In this document: piece by piece, positions 1-7,538 of the stretch
Layout of the letters: the number at the start of each line of letters is the position of its first letter
Numbering within the stretch: the first letter of the stretch is position 1
Assembly: GCA_029259605.1 (NCBI GenBank)
Contig: JAJDEV010000017.1
Coordinates: forward strand, 1 to 34,200
Origin: Planctomycetota bacterium
Lineage (GTDB): Bacteria > Planctomycetota > UBA1135 > GCA-002686595
Direction: 5' to 3'
Length of the DNA: 34,200 bases
Notes under the pieces: generated by a model
The model's input: the letters and a program-made list of their open reading frames with translations, nothing else
The model's database searches: none
What the model was told of the DNA's origin: nothing
Made by a program: the position numbers and the translations under genes

Positions 1-140
1 TGCGCGCCAGATCAGCGCTTCGCGACCGAAGCGCGTGGAGGCGACCTTGACGGGTCGTCGAACCCGGTGAGGGAGGGAAGTGCTGATATGGCGCGTAGTT
101 GCGTCGATCTCGGTGAAGCCTCATGAATGATCCGGGCTAG
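1..140 (+). repeat. CTAG-bounded palindromic element, family A, copy 1 (left end outside window)
   Basis: This is the right-hand part of an interspersed element. Positions 11-140 match 32371-32500 with only two differences in 130 bases (positions 38 and 100). The copy ends in CTAG at 137-140, and that CTAG is also the first four bases of the next element. The complete copy at 32318-32500 shows what is missing: a left arm that is an imperfect inverted repeat of the right arm. The centre has a small dyad, CGACC/GGTCG, around positions 42-58. No protein is supported in it. Non-autonomous mobile element (MITE-like) or structured terminator module are both possible; the copy number in one window argues for mobility. 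Confidence 0.85.
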
Positions 141-338
141 CCCGGGTTCTTCATGAGGATGTGCGGCAGGAGCTGCAACTCGGTTCCTGCCGGTGCTTTG
201 CGGGCGTTGGCCCCGGAGGCGACCTTGTCAGGTCGTCGAGGACGCCGACATTCGCAAAGTGCCGGCAGGGGCCGAGAGGCCGGCGTAGCCGGTCGATCGC
301 AGCTCTTGGCGTGCATGCTCATGAATGATCCGGGCTAG
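137..338 (+). repeat. CTAG-bounded palindromic element, family A, copy 2 (divergent interior)
   Basis: The element starts with CTAGCCCGGGTTCTTCATGA and ends with the near-inverted TCATGAATGATCCGGGCTAG, so its ends match the other family-A copies. The interior differs from copy 1 except for the core GAGGCGACCTTG-C-GGTCGTCGA at about 218-241. The interior is itself palindromic: CCGGTGCTTTGCG near 193-205 pairs with CGCAAAGTGCCGG near 254-266. It abuts copy 1 through a shared CTAG at 137-140. Its right-hand CTAG (335-338) provides the stop codon of the M28 peptidase read on the minus strand. Short open frames on both strands run tip to tip, as expected for a palindrome, and are not credible genes. 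Confidence 0.85.
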
Positions 339-2452
339 GGCGCTGAGACTCGCGTGGCTTCGAAGTCCGCGCGCTCGCCGATCGTGCCGACGAGCTTGTC
401 GCCGTCGAGCTTCGCGACGACCGGCAGGCGGCCGGCGTGCGGGTAGTCGTACTCGAAGCTGACGGTGCCCTCGTCGGGGTTCCACTTCGCCTCGTACAGC
501 GGGCTGTCCGACTGTGAGGACTTGAAGCGTCCGGTCAGCGCACCGTCCGCCGCGACCGCGAACGTCATCGAGATGTCCGCGTCCATCGAGGTGATGACGC
601 CCTTCCACGTGCCCACGATCGCAGCGCCAGCGGCGGCCGCCTCCATCCGCTCACCGCGGATGTTCATCTCCATCCCTCCGACACCCATCGTGCCGACGAG
701 CGCTTCGTTCTCGATCGTCGTTTTGAACTCGAGCTTGCCGAAGTCGCTCTCGACGGCGAACGAGGCCTTCCCGCCCTCCCACTTGCCGTCGCGCAGACGC
801 TCCGTACCCGATTGTCCGTCGAGCGTGCCGCGCAGCCGTCCGTCGGTCGACATCTCCATCGCGACCGTGAACGCGACGTCCGGGACCTCGTCGCCGACGA
901 GCGCGACGCTCCACGCACCGCTGAAGGCGCCCTCGGTGACGTCGAATGCCTCGTCATCCGCGGATGCGTCGACGACCTCGACCTCATCCGTCTGGCGCGG
1001 GAGCATCGTTTCGGCCTGCGCGAGCTGATAGGCGACCACCGCCGAGTTCGTCGCGGACTGGACGAGATACTCGGGCACCGCGTAGCGCATCGTGTCGTGC
1101 TGCGTGTGGTGCACGAACGTGTAGTTCTTCCCTTCGCGCCCGCCGCTGCCTGACTCGTTCCAGAAGAAGCCCGGGATGCCGACCTGGTTGAACGAGGCGT
1201 GGTCGCTGCCGCCGCCGCGGGGCATGCGATCGCGCACGGAGTTCTCCATCGGGAGGTCGGGGAAGGCTTCCGCGACCGGCGCGATCGCGGCGTCGAGCAT
1301 CGGCTGCATGGACGCGATGCACTGGGCGCCGCCCTGGTAGTTCGTGCCGCCGTCGTCGACGAAGACGGCGGAGATCTTGGCGCGTTCCTCCTCGGACAGG
1401 CTCTCGACGTAGCCGCGGGAACCGAAGAGCCCCTGCTCCTCGCCCGTCCAGAGGATGAAGCGAATGGTGCGCTTCGGCTTGACCTCCGCGGCCATGAGGA
1501 TGCGCGCAGCTTCGAGCATGACGGCGCAGCCCGTACCGTTGTCCTGCGCACCCTGCGACCCCGGACCGTCCCAGCTGTCGAGGTGGCCCGAGAAGATCAG
1601 CACCTCGTCCGGCTTCTCGGTCCCGCGAATCTCGGCGACGGTGTTGTAGACCTCGAACGGGCCCTCCGTGAACGTGTGCTGCAGGTCGATCTCGAGGGCG
1701 ATCTCGTCGCCCGCTTCGAGCTGCGCGGCGAGCGCCTGGTAGTCGCTCTTCGTGATCTGCACGTCGACGTCGGTCGGCAGCGTGTCCATCGTCAGCTCGC
1801 GCCAACCGCGGACCGAACTCGTCAGAACCAAGTCGCTCGAGGACGAGCTCACGCGCCCGGCGATGTCGAAGTCCTTCAGCGCGGTCTCGATCTCGGCTTG
1901 GATCGCTTCGAGCTCTTCGCGCGCCTGCCGCTCGTCGTCGGTCTCATTGCGTCGGCCGCGTCCCCGACCCCTTCCTTCGGTGAGGAGCCATGCGCCGTCG
2001 AGTTGATCGACGATCGCGTCGAGCCCCTCCATGCTCTTGGGCATCAGGACGAGCCGGCCGCGGACGGGGCCGTCCGTTCCGGCGCCCCAGGAGCGCGTCG
2101 TGAACTCGAGGTCGCGTTCCTCGGGCACGACGACGCGCGCGTAGGACGGACCGCGGTCGAAGCGCACCGGAATCGTGCCCCAGCTCGCGAGGTGCGCGTT
2201 CGTCAGGCCGAGGCGCTCGAACTCGTCGCGCGTCCATTCGTTCGCGCGTTGGAGCGCCGAGGAGCCGGTCAGCCGGACACCGATATCCTCGCTGAGGTAC
2301 GTGAGCGTGTCCCAGACGTGGCTGTTCTCTTTGCCCTCGACGAGGAGACGCTCGATCGTGGCGGGGTCACCCTGCGCGCTGAGCGCCGAGGCGAACGGAA
2401 CGGCGATCAGGGTCGCAACGAGAGACAGGAGCGGGCGCTTTCTAGATTTCAT
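335..2452 (-). CDS. Exported M28-family zinc aminopeptidase
   Basis: Predicted secreted metallopeptidase of 705 residues that removes N-terminal residues from peptides. I start it at 2452, where a basic n-region (MKSRKR) and hydrophobic core ending in SALSA-Q make a Sec signal peptide; an upstream ATG at 2488 would bury that signal. The M28 core lies around residues 265-500. Visible di-zinc ligands are His290 (in SGHLDSW), Asp304 (in QDNGTG), Glu338/Glu339 (in GEEQG) and an Asp near 367 (VDDGG), with a late His in the HHTQHDTM segment. An apical/PA-like insert precedes the core and includes a short Gly-Arg run near residue 160. About 180 C-terminal residues form two similar beta-rich repeats of unknown role. 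The stop codon TAG is formed by the CTAG end of the neighbouring repeat. The gene diverges from the PQQ protein. Confidence 0.9.
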   Translation of the reverse strand: MKSRKRPLLSLVATLIAVPFASALSAQGDPATIERLLVEGKENSHVWDTLTYLSEDIGVRLTGSSALQRANEWTRDEFERLGLTNAHLASWGTIPVRFDRGPSYARVVVPEERDLEFTTRSWGAGTDGPVRGRLVLMPKSMEGLDAIVDQLDGAWLLTEGRGRGRGRRNETDDERQAREELEAIQAEIETALKDFDIAGRVSSSSSDLVLTSSVRGWRELTMDTLPTDVDVQITKSDYQALAAQLEAGDEIALEIDLQHTFTEGPFEVYNTVAEIRGTEKPDEVLIFSGHLDSWDGPGSQGAQDNGTGCAVMLEAARILMAAEVKPKRTIRFILWTGEEQGLFGSRGYVESLSEEERAKISAVFVDDGGTNYQGGAQCIASMQPMLDAAIAPVAEAFPDLPMENSVRDRMPRGGGSDHASFNQVGIPGFFWNESGSGGREGKNYTFVHHTQHDTMRYAVPEYLVQSATNSAVVAYQLAQAETMLPRQTDEVEVVDASADDEAFDVTEGAFSGAWSVALVGDEVPDVAFTVAMEMSTDGRLRGTLDGQSGTERLRDGKWEGGKASFAVESDFGKLEFKTTIENEALVGTMGVGGMEMNIRGERMEAAAAGAAIVGTWKGVITSMDADISMTFAVAADGALTGRFKSSQSDSPLYEAKWNPDEGTVSFEYDYPHAGRLPVVAKLDGDKLVGTIGERADFEATRVSAP

Positions 2453-2740
2453 GATCGGTGAACAGGGCGATGAGGCGCGGGGCGCCACGGCGGGTTGGGG
2501 CGCACGAGTATCCGCCGGTAGCCACCGTTCCGCAAGCGAGGTCGGCGGTGCGACGGCGGCGGAAGCGTTGGAGCTTCGTAGTGGCGCCTGGAATGCGCTC
2601 GAGACCGTTTGCGCCGACCCGAACTGTCCCTCCGCGCGACCGAACCGCAGCGTAGTCCGAACGTTGCGCCGCGTCGCTCCGTGCTACCGTTTTCGCGCTC
2701 GCCGCACTCGCGGCGGGCCCGACACCCCTCCGCAATTCAA

Positions 2741-4216
2741 ATGAACTCTTCGATACCGTTCGCGCCGTCCCTGTTCTTGATCGTTGCGTCGTTCGCGCTC
2801 GTCGGCGCGGGGGAAGAAGAGTGGAGTCAGTTTCGCGGACCCGGCGGGCGTGGAATCGCGACGGGCTCGAAGCCGCTACCGGTCGAGTTCGATGCGGACA
2901 CGAATGTCGTTTGGCGCACGCCGCTCGCGCCAGGCAACTCGTCGCCGTGTGTCTACGGGGATCGGATCTTCGTCACCGGCCACGCCGAGAACGAGCGCGA
3001 GACGCTGTGCATCGATCGCGTGACCGGCGAGGTGATTTGGCGCAACGCGATCACGGTCGACCGCGACGAGCGCTTCCATCAAGTGAACAGTCCCGCCGCG
3101 GCGACGCCGACGACGGACGGTGAACGCGTCTACGTCTATTTCGGAGCGTACGGAGTGCTGGCCTATGACTTCGATGGCGAGCTCGCCTGGGAGCGCGAGA
3201 TGCCGTTCCCGAACAACACGTTCGGCACCGCCGCCTCTCCGATCATCGCGGGCGACTACCTGATTCTCGCGAGCGACACGAACAACGGTTCGGTGCTCGA
3301 CGCGATCGAGCGCGAGACGGGCGAGACCGTGTGGAGCGTCGACCGCGAGAGCTTCAAGTCGGGCTGGTCGACGCCGACGGTGTGGAGTCACGACGGGATC
3401 GACGAGCTCCTGCTCCTCGGCGTCTGGTGGCTCAGCTCGTACAACCTCGACGATGGCACGCTGCGCTGGTCGGTTCCGGGCCTCACCGACGAGCCGATCG
3501 TCACGCCCGTTGCCGCCGAGGGCCTCGTGTTCGTCACGTCCTACAACATGAAGACGAGCACGGAGGCGATCGGCCTACCGCCGTTCGAGGATCTGCTCGT
3601 CGAGCTCGACGTCGACGGGACCGGTTCACTGTCGCGCGACGAGGCGAGCAAGAACGAGAGCGTGCTGTCCCGCGCGGACGCCGACGGCGAGGGCGACCAC
3701 CCGCTGAGCATCTTCTTCGGCTTCCTCGACGAGGACAAAAACGGCGAACTGACGGAGACGGAGTGGGGCAAGCTCGTCGGTTGGCTGAACGGGTTCGAGC
3801 ACGCGAACGCGCTCGTCGCCGTGCGTCCCGCGAGCGATGAAGAACCCGCCAGCGTCGCGTGGCAGCACTCGCGCGGAATTCCGGAGTGCCCGTCGCCGCT
3901 CTACTACGACGGACGCATCTACCTCGCCAAGAACGGGGGCATGGTGACGTGTCTCGACGCCGGAACCGGCGCGGTCCACTTCGAGGGGCGCTCCGGCGCG
4001 CGCGGCCCCACGTACGCATCTCCGGTCGCCGGTGACGGCAAGCTCTACCTCGCTTCAGCTCGCGGCGTGATCACCGTGCTCGCGGCGGGGGACGAGTTGA
4101 AGGTGCTCGCGAGCAACGACCTCGGCGAGCGCATCATGGCCACGCCGGCGCTCGTCGACGGGAAGGTCTACGTTCGGACGGACGACGCGCTCTACGCGTT
4201 CGGAAGCGCCGAATAG
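2741..4216 (+). CDS. Exported PQQ-like beta-propeller protein with inserted EF-hands
   Basis: A 491-residue secreted protein. The start at 2741 gives a clean signal peptide (MNSSIPFAPSLFLIVASFALVGAG). The mature part opens with WSQFRGPGGRG, typical of planctomycete PQQ-like (outer-membrane-assembly-like) propellers, followed by repeated blades with motifs such as DRVTGEVIWR, YAYDF-GEL-WERE and ALVDGKVYVRTDDALYAFG. Two EF-hand calcium loops interrupt the propeller at about residues 288-301 (DVDGTGSLSRDE) and 328-341 (DEDKNGELTETEW). No dehydrogenase catalytic pair can be assigned, so a binding or scaffold role is more likely than an enzyme; this is inference. It is a diverged paralogue of the protein at 32709-34124. 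No Shine-Dalgarno is visible. It converges on the CocE-type hydrolase, 6 bp away. Confidence 0.88.
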   Translation: MNSSIPFAPSLFLIVASFALVGAGEEEWSQFRGPGGRGIATGSKPLPVEFDADTNVVWRTPLAPGNSSPCVYGDRIFVTGHAENERETLCIDRVTGEVIWRNAITVDRDERFHQVNSPAAATPTTDGERVYVYFGAYGVLAYDFDGELAWEREMPFPNNTFGTAASPIIAGDYLILASDTNNGSVLDAIERETGETVWSVDRESFKSGWSTPTVWSHDGIDELLLLGVWWLSSYNLDDGTLRWSVPGLTDEPIVTPVAAEGLVFVTSYNMKTSTEAIGLPPFEDLLVELDVDGTGSLSRDEASKNESVLSRADADGEGDHPLSIFFGFLDEDKNGELTETEWGKLVGWLNGFEHANALVAVRPASDEEPASVAWQHSRGIPECPSPLYYDGRIYLAKNGGMVTCLDAGTGAVHFEGRSGARGPTYASPVAGDGKLYLASARGVITVLAAGDELKVLASNDLGERIMATPALVDGKVYVRTDDALYAFGSAE

Positions 4217-4235
4217 CGCGGATCAGCGCTCGGCG
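4207..4235. terminator. Possible bidirectional hairpin between convergent genes
   Basis: Arms CGCCG (4207-4211) and CGGCG (4231-4235), with inner arms AGCGC (4215-4219) and GCGCT (4226-4230), form an interrupted hairpin exactly across the two converging stop codons. There is no U-tract on either strand, and short GC-rich hairpins are common in this DNA, so a terminator role is only suggested by position. Confidence 0.3.
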
Positions 4236-5992
4236 GCGACGACCGGCAGCTCGATTCCGGACGGGCGTTCGGCCTCGCGCCACAGCGTGAATTCGTGCGC
4301 GCCCGACGCCGGGATACGCGTGAACGTATCCGCGTCCGCGCCGGCGATCGCGACGCGAATGCGGTGCCCCGCGGCGAAGCGCGCCGAGACGGGCCAGAGC
4401 TCGAAGACGAGTTCGACCGTCTCGCCGGCAACCAGCGTCGAGGCGTCCGCGCGCGCGAAGGTGCGCTTCCCGTTCGCCCCGACCGCACGGTGAAGCGCGC
4501 GCAAGCCACCCTCTGTCACATAGCGACTCTGCCCCGACGCGTCGACGTCTTCGAGGTAGACGAGGAACGCGCCGTCCGTCGTGCTCGACGTCACGAAGAG
4601 GCGAACCGATGGAGTGCCGCTGACGTCGAGGTCGTGCTCGAGCGGCTCCGAGGTGTAAGTGAGCATGCGCGCATCCATCCCCTCGCGCCGATCGAGGCCG
4701 CGCACCGGACCGCCGAGCTGCGTCGCCCACCGATTGGCGCGCCCGGTCGTCACGCCGAAGTCGACCGCGTACGCGTCGCCGCCCTCGGGCGACGGCGTCG
4801 ATCCGGCGACGAGCCGACCATCCTCGCCGAACGAATACGAGCGGCGCTCCGTTCCGTGCGGCGGCCACACCGCGGATTCGAGCAGTTCCTCCTGCCCGAG
4901 GTGGAAGTAGCGCACGGTCGGCCAGTCGTCGACGCCGTTCCTCGCTCCGCACAGGTAGCGGTCGAAGAAGTCGATGCGCAGCTCGATCTGTTCTTGCGCA
5001 GTCGGCGTGGGGCGGCCGCTCGAGAACGGGCTGGCGTTGAACGCGCCGCCGTGGTTCGACGCGAGGATCACGAGCTTCTGCGGGTTCGAGTAGTCGCGCA
5101 AGCGCTCGAGCGCGCCACCCGCGGTGCCCGCGTCGTACCAGCTGGCGAAGACGAGCATCGGAACACCCGAGCGCTCGATCGCGTCCTTCCAGAACCGCGA
5201 CGAACACTCGGCGTACGAGTCGCCATCGTCAGACCACGGTTCGTCGCGATACGCGATGCTCCGTCCGGCTTCACCGACGTCGACGTTCGACGCGTGTTCC
5301 GCGACCGCGGCGGAGAGCAGGCTTCGGTCCGCGTCGGCGTCGACCGGCAGAACACTCGCGCCGCCCTGCGGCGCACGGTTCTCGTCGAGCCCGCCGACCA
5401 ACCGGCCCCACGTGTCGATCAGGCTCGCCGCGTACAAGCCGTAGGGGCGCGCGGGACTCTCGTACAAGTCGAAGTCGGACCAACCCGGAATCACCGCCTT
5501 GACGGCGGGGTGTTGGACGGCGGCGAGCAGCTCGGCGGTCGTTCCCGAGTACGACGTGCCGTACGCACCGACGGCGCCGTCGGACCAGGGCTGCGCGACG
5601 ACCCAGTCGACGAGCGCGTAGCCGTCGCGCACTTCGGCGCGGCCGTACTCGGACTGTCGGCTCCCGAACGACGCTCCGGTGCCGCGCACGTCGACCTTCA
5701 CCACGGCGTAGCCGCGCGCGAGCAACGCGAGGTCGAGCGGCGAGGACAGCGGAATGCGCTCACCCGTGCGCGGGTTCGCGGTCGCGCGCCAATAGCGTGT
5801 CAGCTCGAGCACCGCCGGCACGCGCCCGTCGTCGCCCCGCTCGTTCGGTAGATGTACGTCGACTGCGAGTCGCGTTCCATCCTGCGCGGGCACGTAGACG
5901 GCGAGCGTCTCGTCCTGCGCGGAAGTCGACGCGATCGTGAGGAGTAGCGCGAGCAGGGCGCCCGCAAGCCGAAGCGCAGGGTTCTTTCTCAT
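4223..5992 (-). CDS. Exported CocE/NonD-family serine hydrolase (X-Pro dipeptidyl-peptidase S15 type)
   Basis: A 589-residue alpha/beta hydrolase. Start ATG at 5992 overlaps the TGA of the upstream sulfatase (ATGA, 5989-5992), so the two are translationally coupled. A signal peptide (MRKNPALRLAGALLALLLTIASTSAQ) indicates export. The nucleophile is Ser147 in GAYGTSYSG, the usual G-x-S-Y-x-G elbow of the family. A candidate Asp is in ASWYDAGT and a candidate His in ASNHGGAF. The C-terminal third (about residues 370-585) has the jelly-roll expected of PepX C-terminal domains (RMLTYTSEPLEHDLDVSG, then HRIRVAIAGAD). Members hydrolyse X-Pro peptides, cocaine-like esters or acylated substrates; the substrate here cannot be told. 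The upstream in-frame extension to 6700 lies inside the sulfatase gene and is rejected. Confidence 0.88.
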   Translation of the reverse strand: MRKNPALRLAGALLALLLTIASTSAQDETLAVYVPAQDGTRLAVDVHLPNERGDDGRVPAVLELTRYWRATANPRTGERIPLSSPLDLALLARGYAVVKVDVRGTGASFGSRQSEYGRAEVRDGYALVDWVVAQPWSDGAVGAYGTSYSGTTAELLAAVQHPAVKAVIPGWSDFDLYESPARPYGLYAASLIDTWGRLVGGLDENRAPQGGASVLPVDADADRSLLSAAVAEHASNVDVGEAGRSIAYRDEPWSDDGDSYAECSSRFWKDAIERSGVPMLVFASWYDAGTAGGALERLRDYSNPQKLVILASNHGGAFNASPFSSGRPTPTAQEQIELRIDFFDRYLCGARNGVDDWPTVRYFHLGQEELLESAVWPPHGTERRSYSFGEDGRLVAGSTPSPEGGDAYAVDFGVTTGRANRWATQLGGPVRGLDRREGMDARMLTYTSEPLEHDLDVSGTPSVRLFVTSSTTDGAFLVYLEDVDASGQSRYVTEGGLRALHRAVGANGKRTFARADASTLVAGETVELVFELWPVSARFAAGHRIRVAIAGADADTFTRIPASGAHEFTLWREAERPSGIELPVVAAER

Positions 5993-7383
5993 TGTCGTTT
6001 CGCGCGCCTCAACTCGGCGCGCGGGATCACTCGCTGGGCATCGACCGCTTCCAGCCAATCGAAGAGCTCGGTGCGCATCGCCGTCACCTCGTCGGGACGT
6101 TCGGCCGCGAGGTCGTGCGCCTCGCCGGGATCGGCGGCGAGGTCGTAGAGCTCGCTCGTTTCCTCGAAGTAACGGAACACGAGCTTGCGGTCGCCGGACA
6201 GCACGGCGCCGCACATCTCGCGGTGGGGGACGTGGAAGAAGAGCGTGTCGCGCTCGAGCGCCTCGCCCGCGAACACGGGCGCGAGGTCGATCCCGTCGAG
6301 CGCGACGCCTTCGGGCAGCGCGATGCCGGCCGCGGCGAGCACGGTCGGAAACAGGTCCATGCTGACCACTGGCGTATCCGTCTCTCCCGGTTGCGTTCGT
6401 CCCGGCCAGCGCACGACCATCGGCACGCGCAGCCCGCCCTCGTAGACGTCGAGCTTCCCACCGCGCAACGGCGCCGTCGATGTCATCACGCTCGAGCCCT
6501 TCTCGATCGTCGGTCCGTTGTCGGACGTGAAGATCACGATCGTGCGGTCCGCGAGCTCGAGTGCGTTCAGCTCGTCGAGAATCCGACCGACGCCCTCGTC
6601 GAGGCTCGCGATCATCGCTCCGTAGAGCGCGCTCGACTGATCGCTTGCCGGGTCGAGCAGCGTTCGCATGCGCTTGATCTCTTCGTCCTTCGCCGCCCAC
6701 GGTCCGTGCACCGCGAAGTGCGAGACGTAGAGAAAGAACGGCCGGTCCGCGTGCTCGCGCAGGAACGCGATCGCGTCGTCGGTGATCCGGTCGGTCAGGT
6801 ATTCGTCGGGCCGCACGTCGTCCGCCTTCGTGACTTCATAGGGAGGGAAGTACGGAGAAGCGGAGTACGCGCCGACGCTGCGCGTCCAGTCGAAGCCCTG
6901 GGTGCGCGGCACGTTGGGCGGGACGCCGAGGTGCCACTTGCCGGTGAAGCCCGTGGCATATCCGTTCGCCTGCAGCACTTCCGCGAAGGTCACCTCCTCG
7001 GGCGCGAGGTGGCGCAGGCTGAGCGGTTCCATCCTGCGCACGGATTCCTCGCCCTCGAGCTCGTCGCGATAGTCCTGGAGTCGGATCGCCTTGGTCAAGT
7101 GGAGACGCGCGGGGTGGCGTCCGGTGAGCAGCGCCGCGCGCGTCGGCGAGCAAGACGGTGACGCCGCGTAGGCGCGGTCGAAGACCAGCGACTCGCGCGC
7201 GAGCGCATCGATGCGCGGTGTCGGGTAGGCGGATCCGGCGTAGCCGACGTCGCGCCAGCCCAGGTCGTCGGCGAGGATGAACACGAAGTTCGGCCGCGTC
7301 GTGTCGTTTGCCCCGGAGGCGCTGTCCGCGCACGCCGGCGCGAATCCCGCGAGCAGAACGAGAACGAGATGGCGCGGCGTCAT
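5989..7383 (-). CDS. Exported sulfatase, classical C-x-P-x-R type
   Basis: A 464-residue sulfatase of the alkaline-phosphatase superfamily, expected to hydrolyse sulfate esters of polysaccharides in the periplasm. Residues 1-25 form a signal peptide with a poor lipobox ending at Cys19. The metal-binding start FILADDLGWRD includes Asp39/Asp40. The formylglycine signature is Cys78 in C-S-P-T-R, followed by AALLTGRHP. The second metal motif is FTSDNGPT and the C-terminal subdomain carries the usual AEDPGEAHDL-like turn (AADPGEAHDL). Length is normal for the family. The stop overlaps the start of the CocE hydrolase, so the two are probably one transcript. Substrate class is not identifiable from sequence alone. 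It diverges from the PHP lipoprotein across a 155-bp gap. Confidence 0.92.
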   Translation of the reverse strand: MTPRHLVLVLLAGFAPACADSASGANDTTRPNFVFILADDLGWRDVGYAGSAYPTPRIDALARESLVFDRAYAASPSCSPTRAALLTGRHPARLHLTKAIRLQDYRDELEGEESVRRMEPLSLRHLAPEEVTFAEVLQANGYATGFTGKWHLGVPPNVPRTQGFDWTRSVGAYSASPYFPPYEVTKADDVRPDEYLTDRITDDAIAFLREHADRPFFLYVSHFAVHGPWAAKDEEIKRMRTLLDPASDQSSALYGAMIASLDEGVGRILDELNALELADRTIVIFTSDNGPTIEKGSSVMTSTAPLRGGKLDVYEGGLRVPMVVRWPGRTQPGETDTPVVSMDLFPTVLAAAGIALPEGVALDGIDLAPVFAGEALERDTLFFHVPHREMCGAVLSGDRKLVFRYFEETSELYDLAADPGEAHDLAAERPDEVTAMRTELFDWLEAVDAQRVIPRAELRRAKRQ

Positions 7384-7538
7384 GCTTCACAGGCTAGCGA
7401 ACGTCCGTTGGGCGAGGAGCGACCCACATTGGTTTTGCATCGCCTGTCGCTGCCGGAGTTCGGCCGATGACGACGCGGGACGGCGGAACGCGCGATCCAC
7501 GCTTGCAACGCTTACCGGCAGAGGGGAAAAGAGCGGGG

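Noticed and set aside
137-338. Two 61-codon frames on opposite strands within the repeat
   Set aside because: They exist because the element is palindromic and both end at its CTAG tips; the peptides have no known features and the interior is not conserved in the other copies.
5989-6700. Longer N-terminus for the CocE-type hydrolase (in-frame to 6700)
   Set aside because: The extension lies within the sulfatase coding region, is Arg-rich and would hide the signal peptide that starts at 5992.
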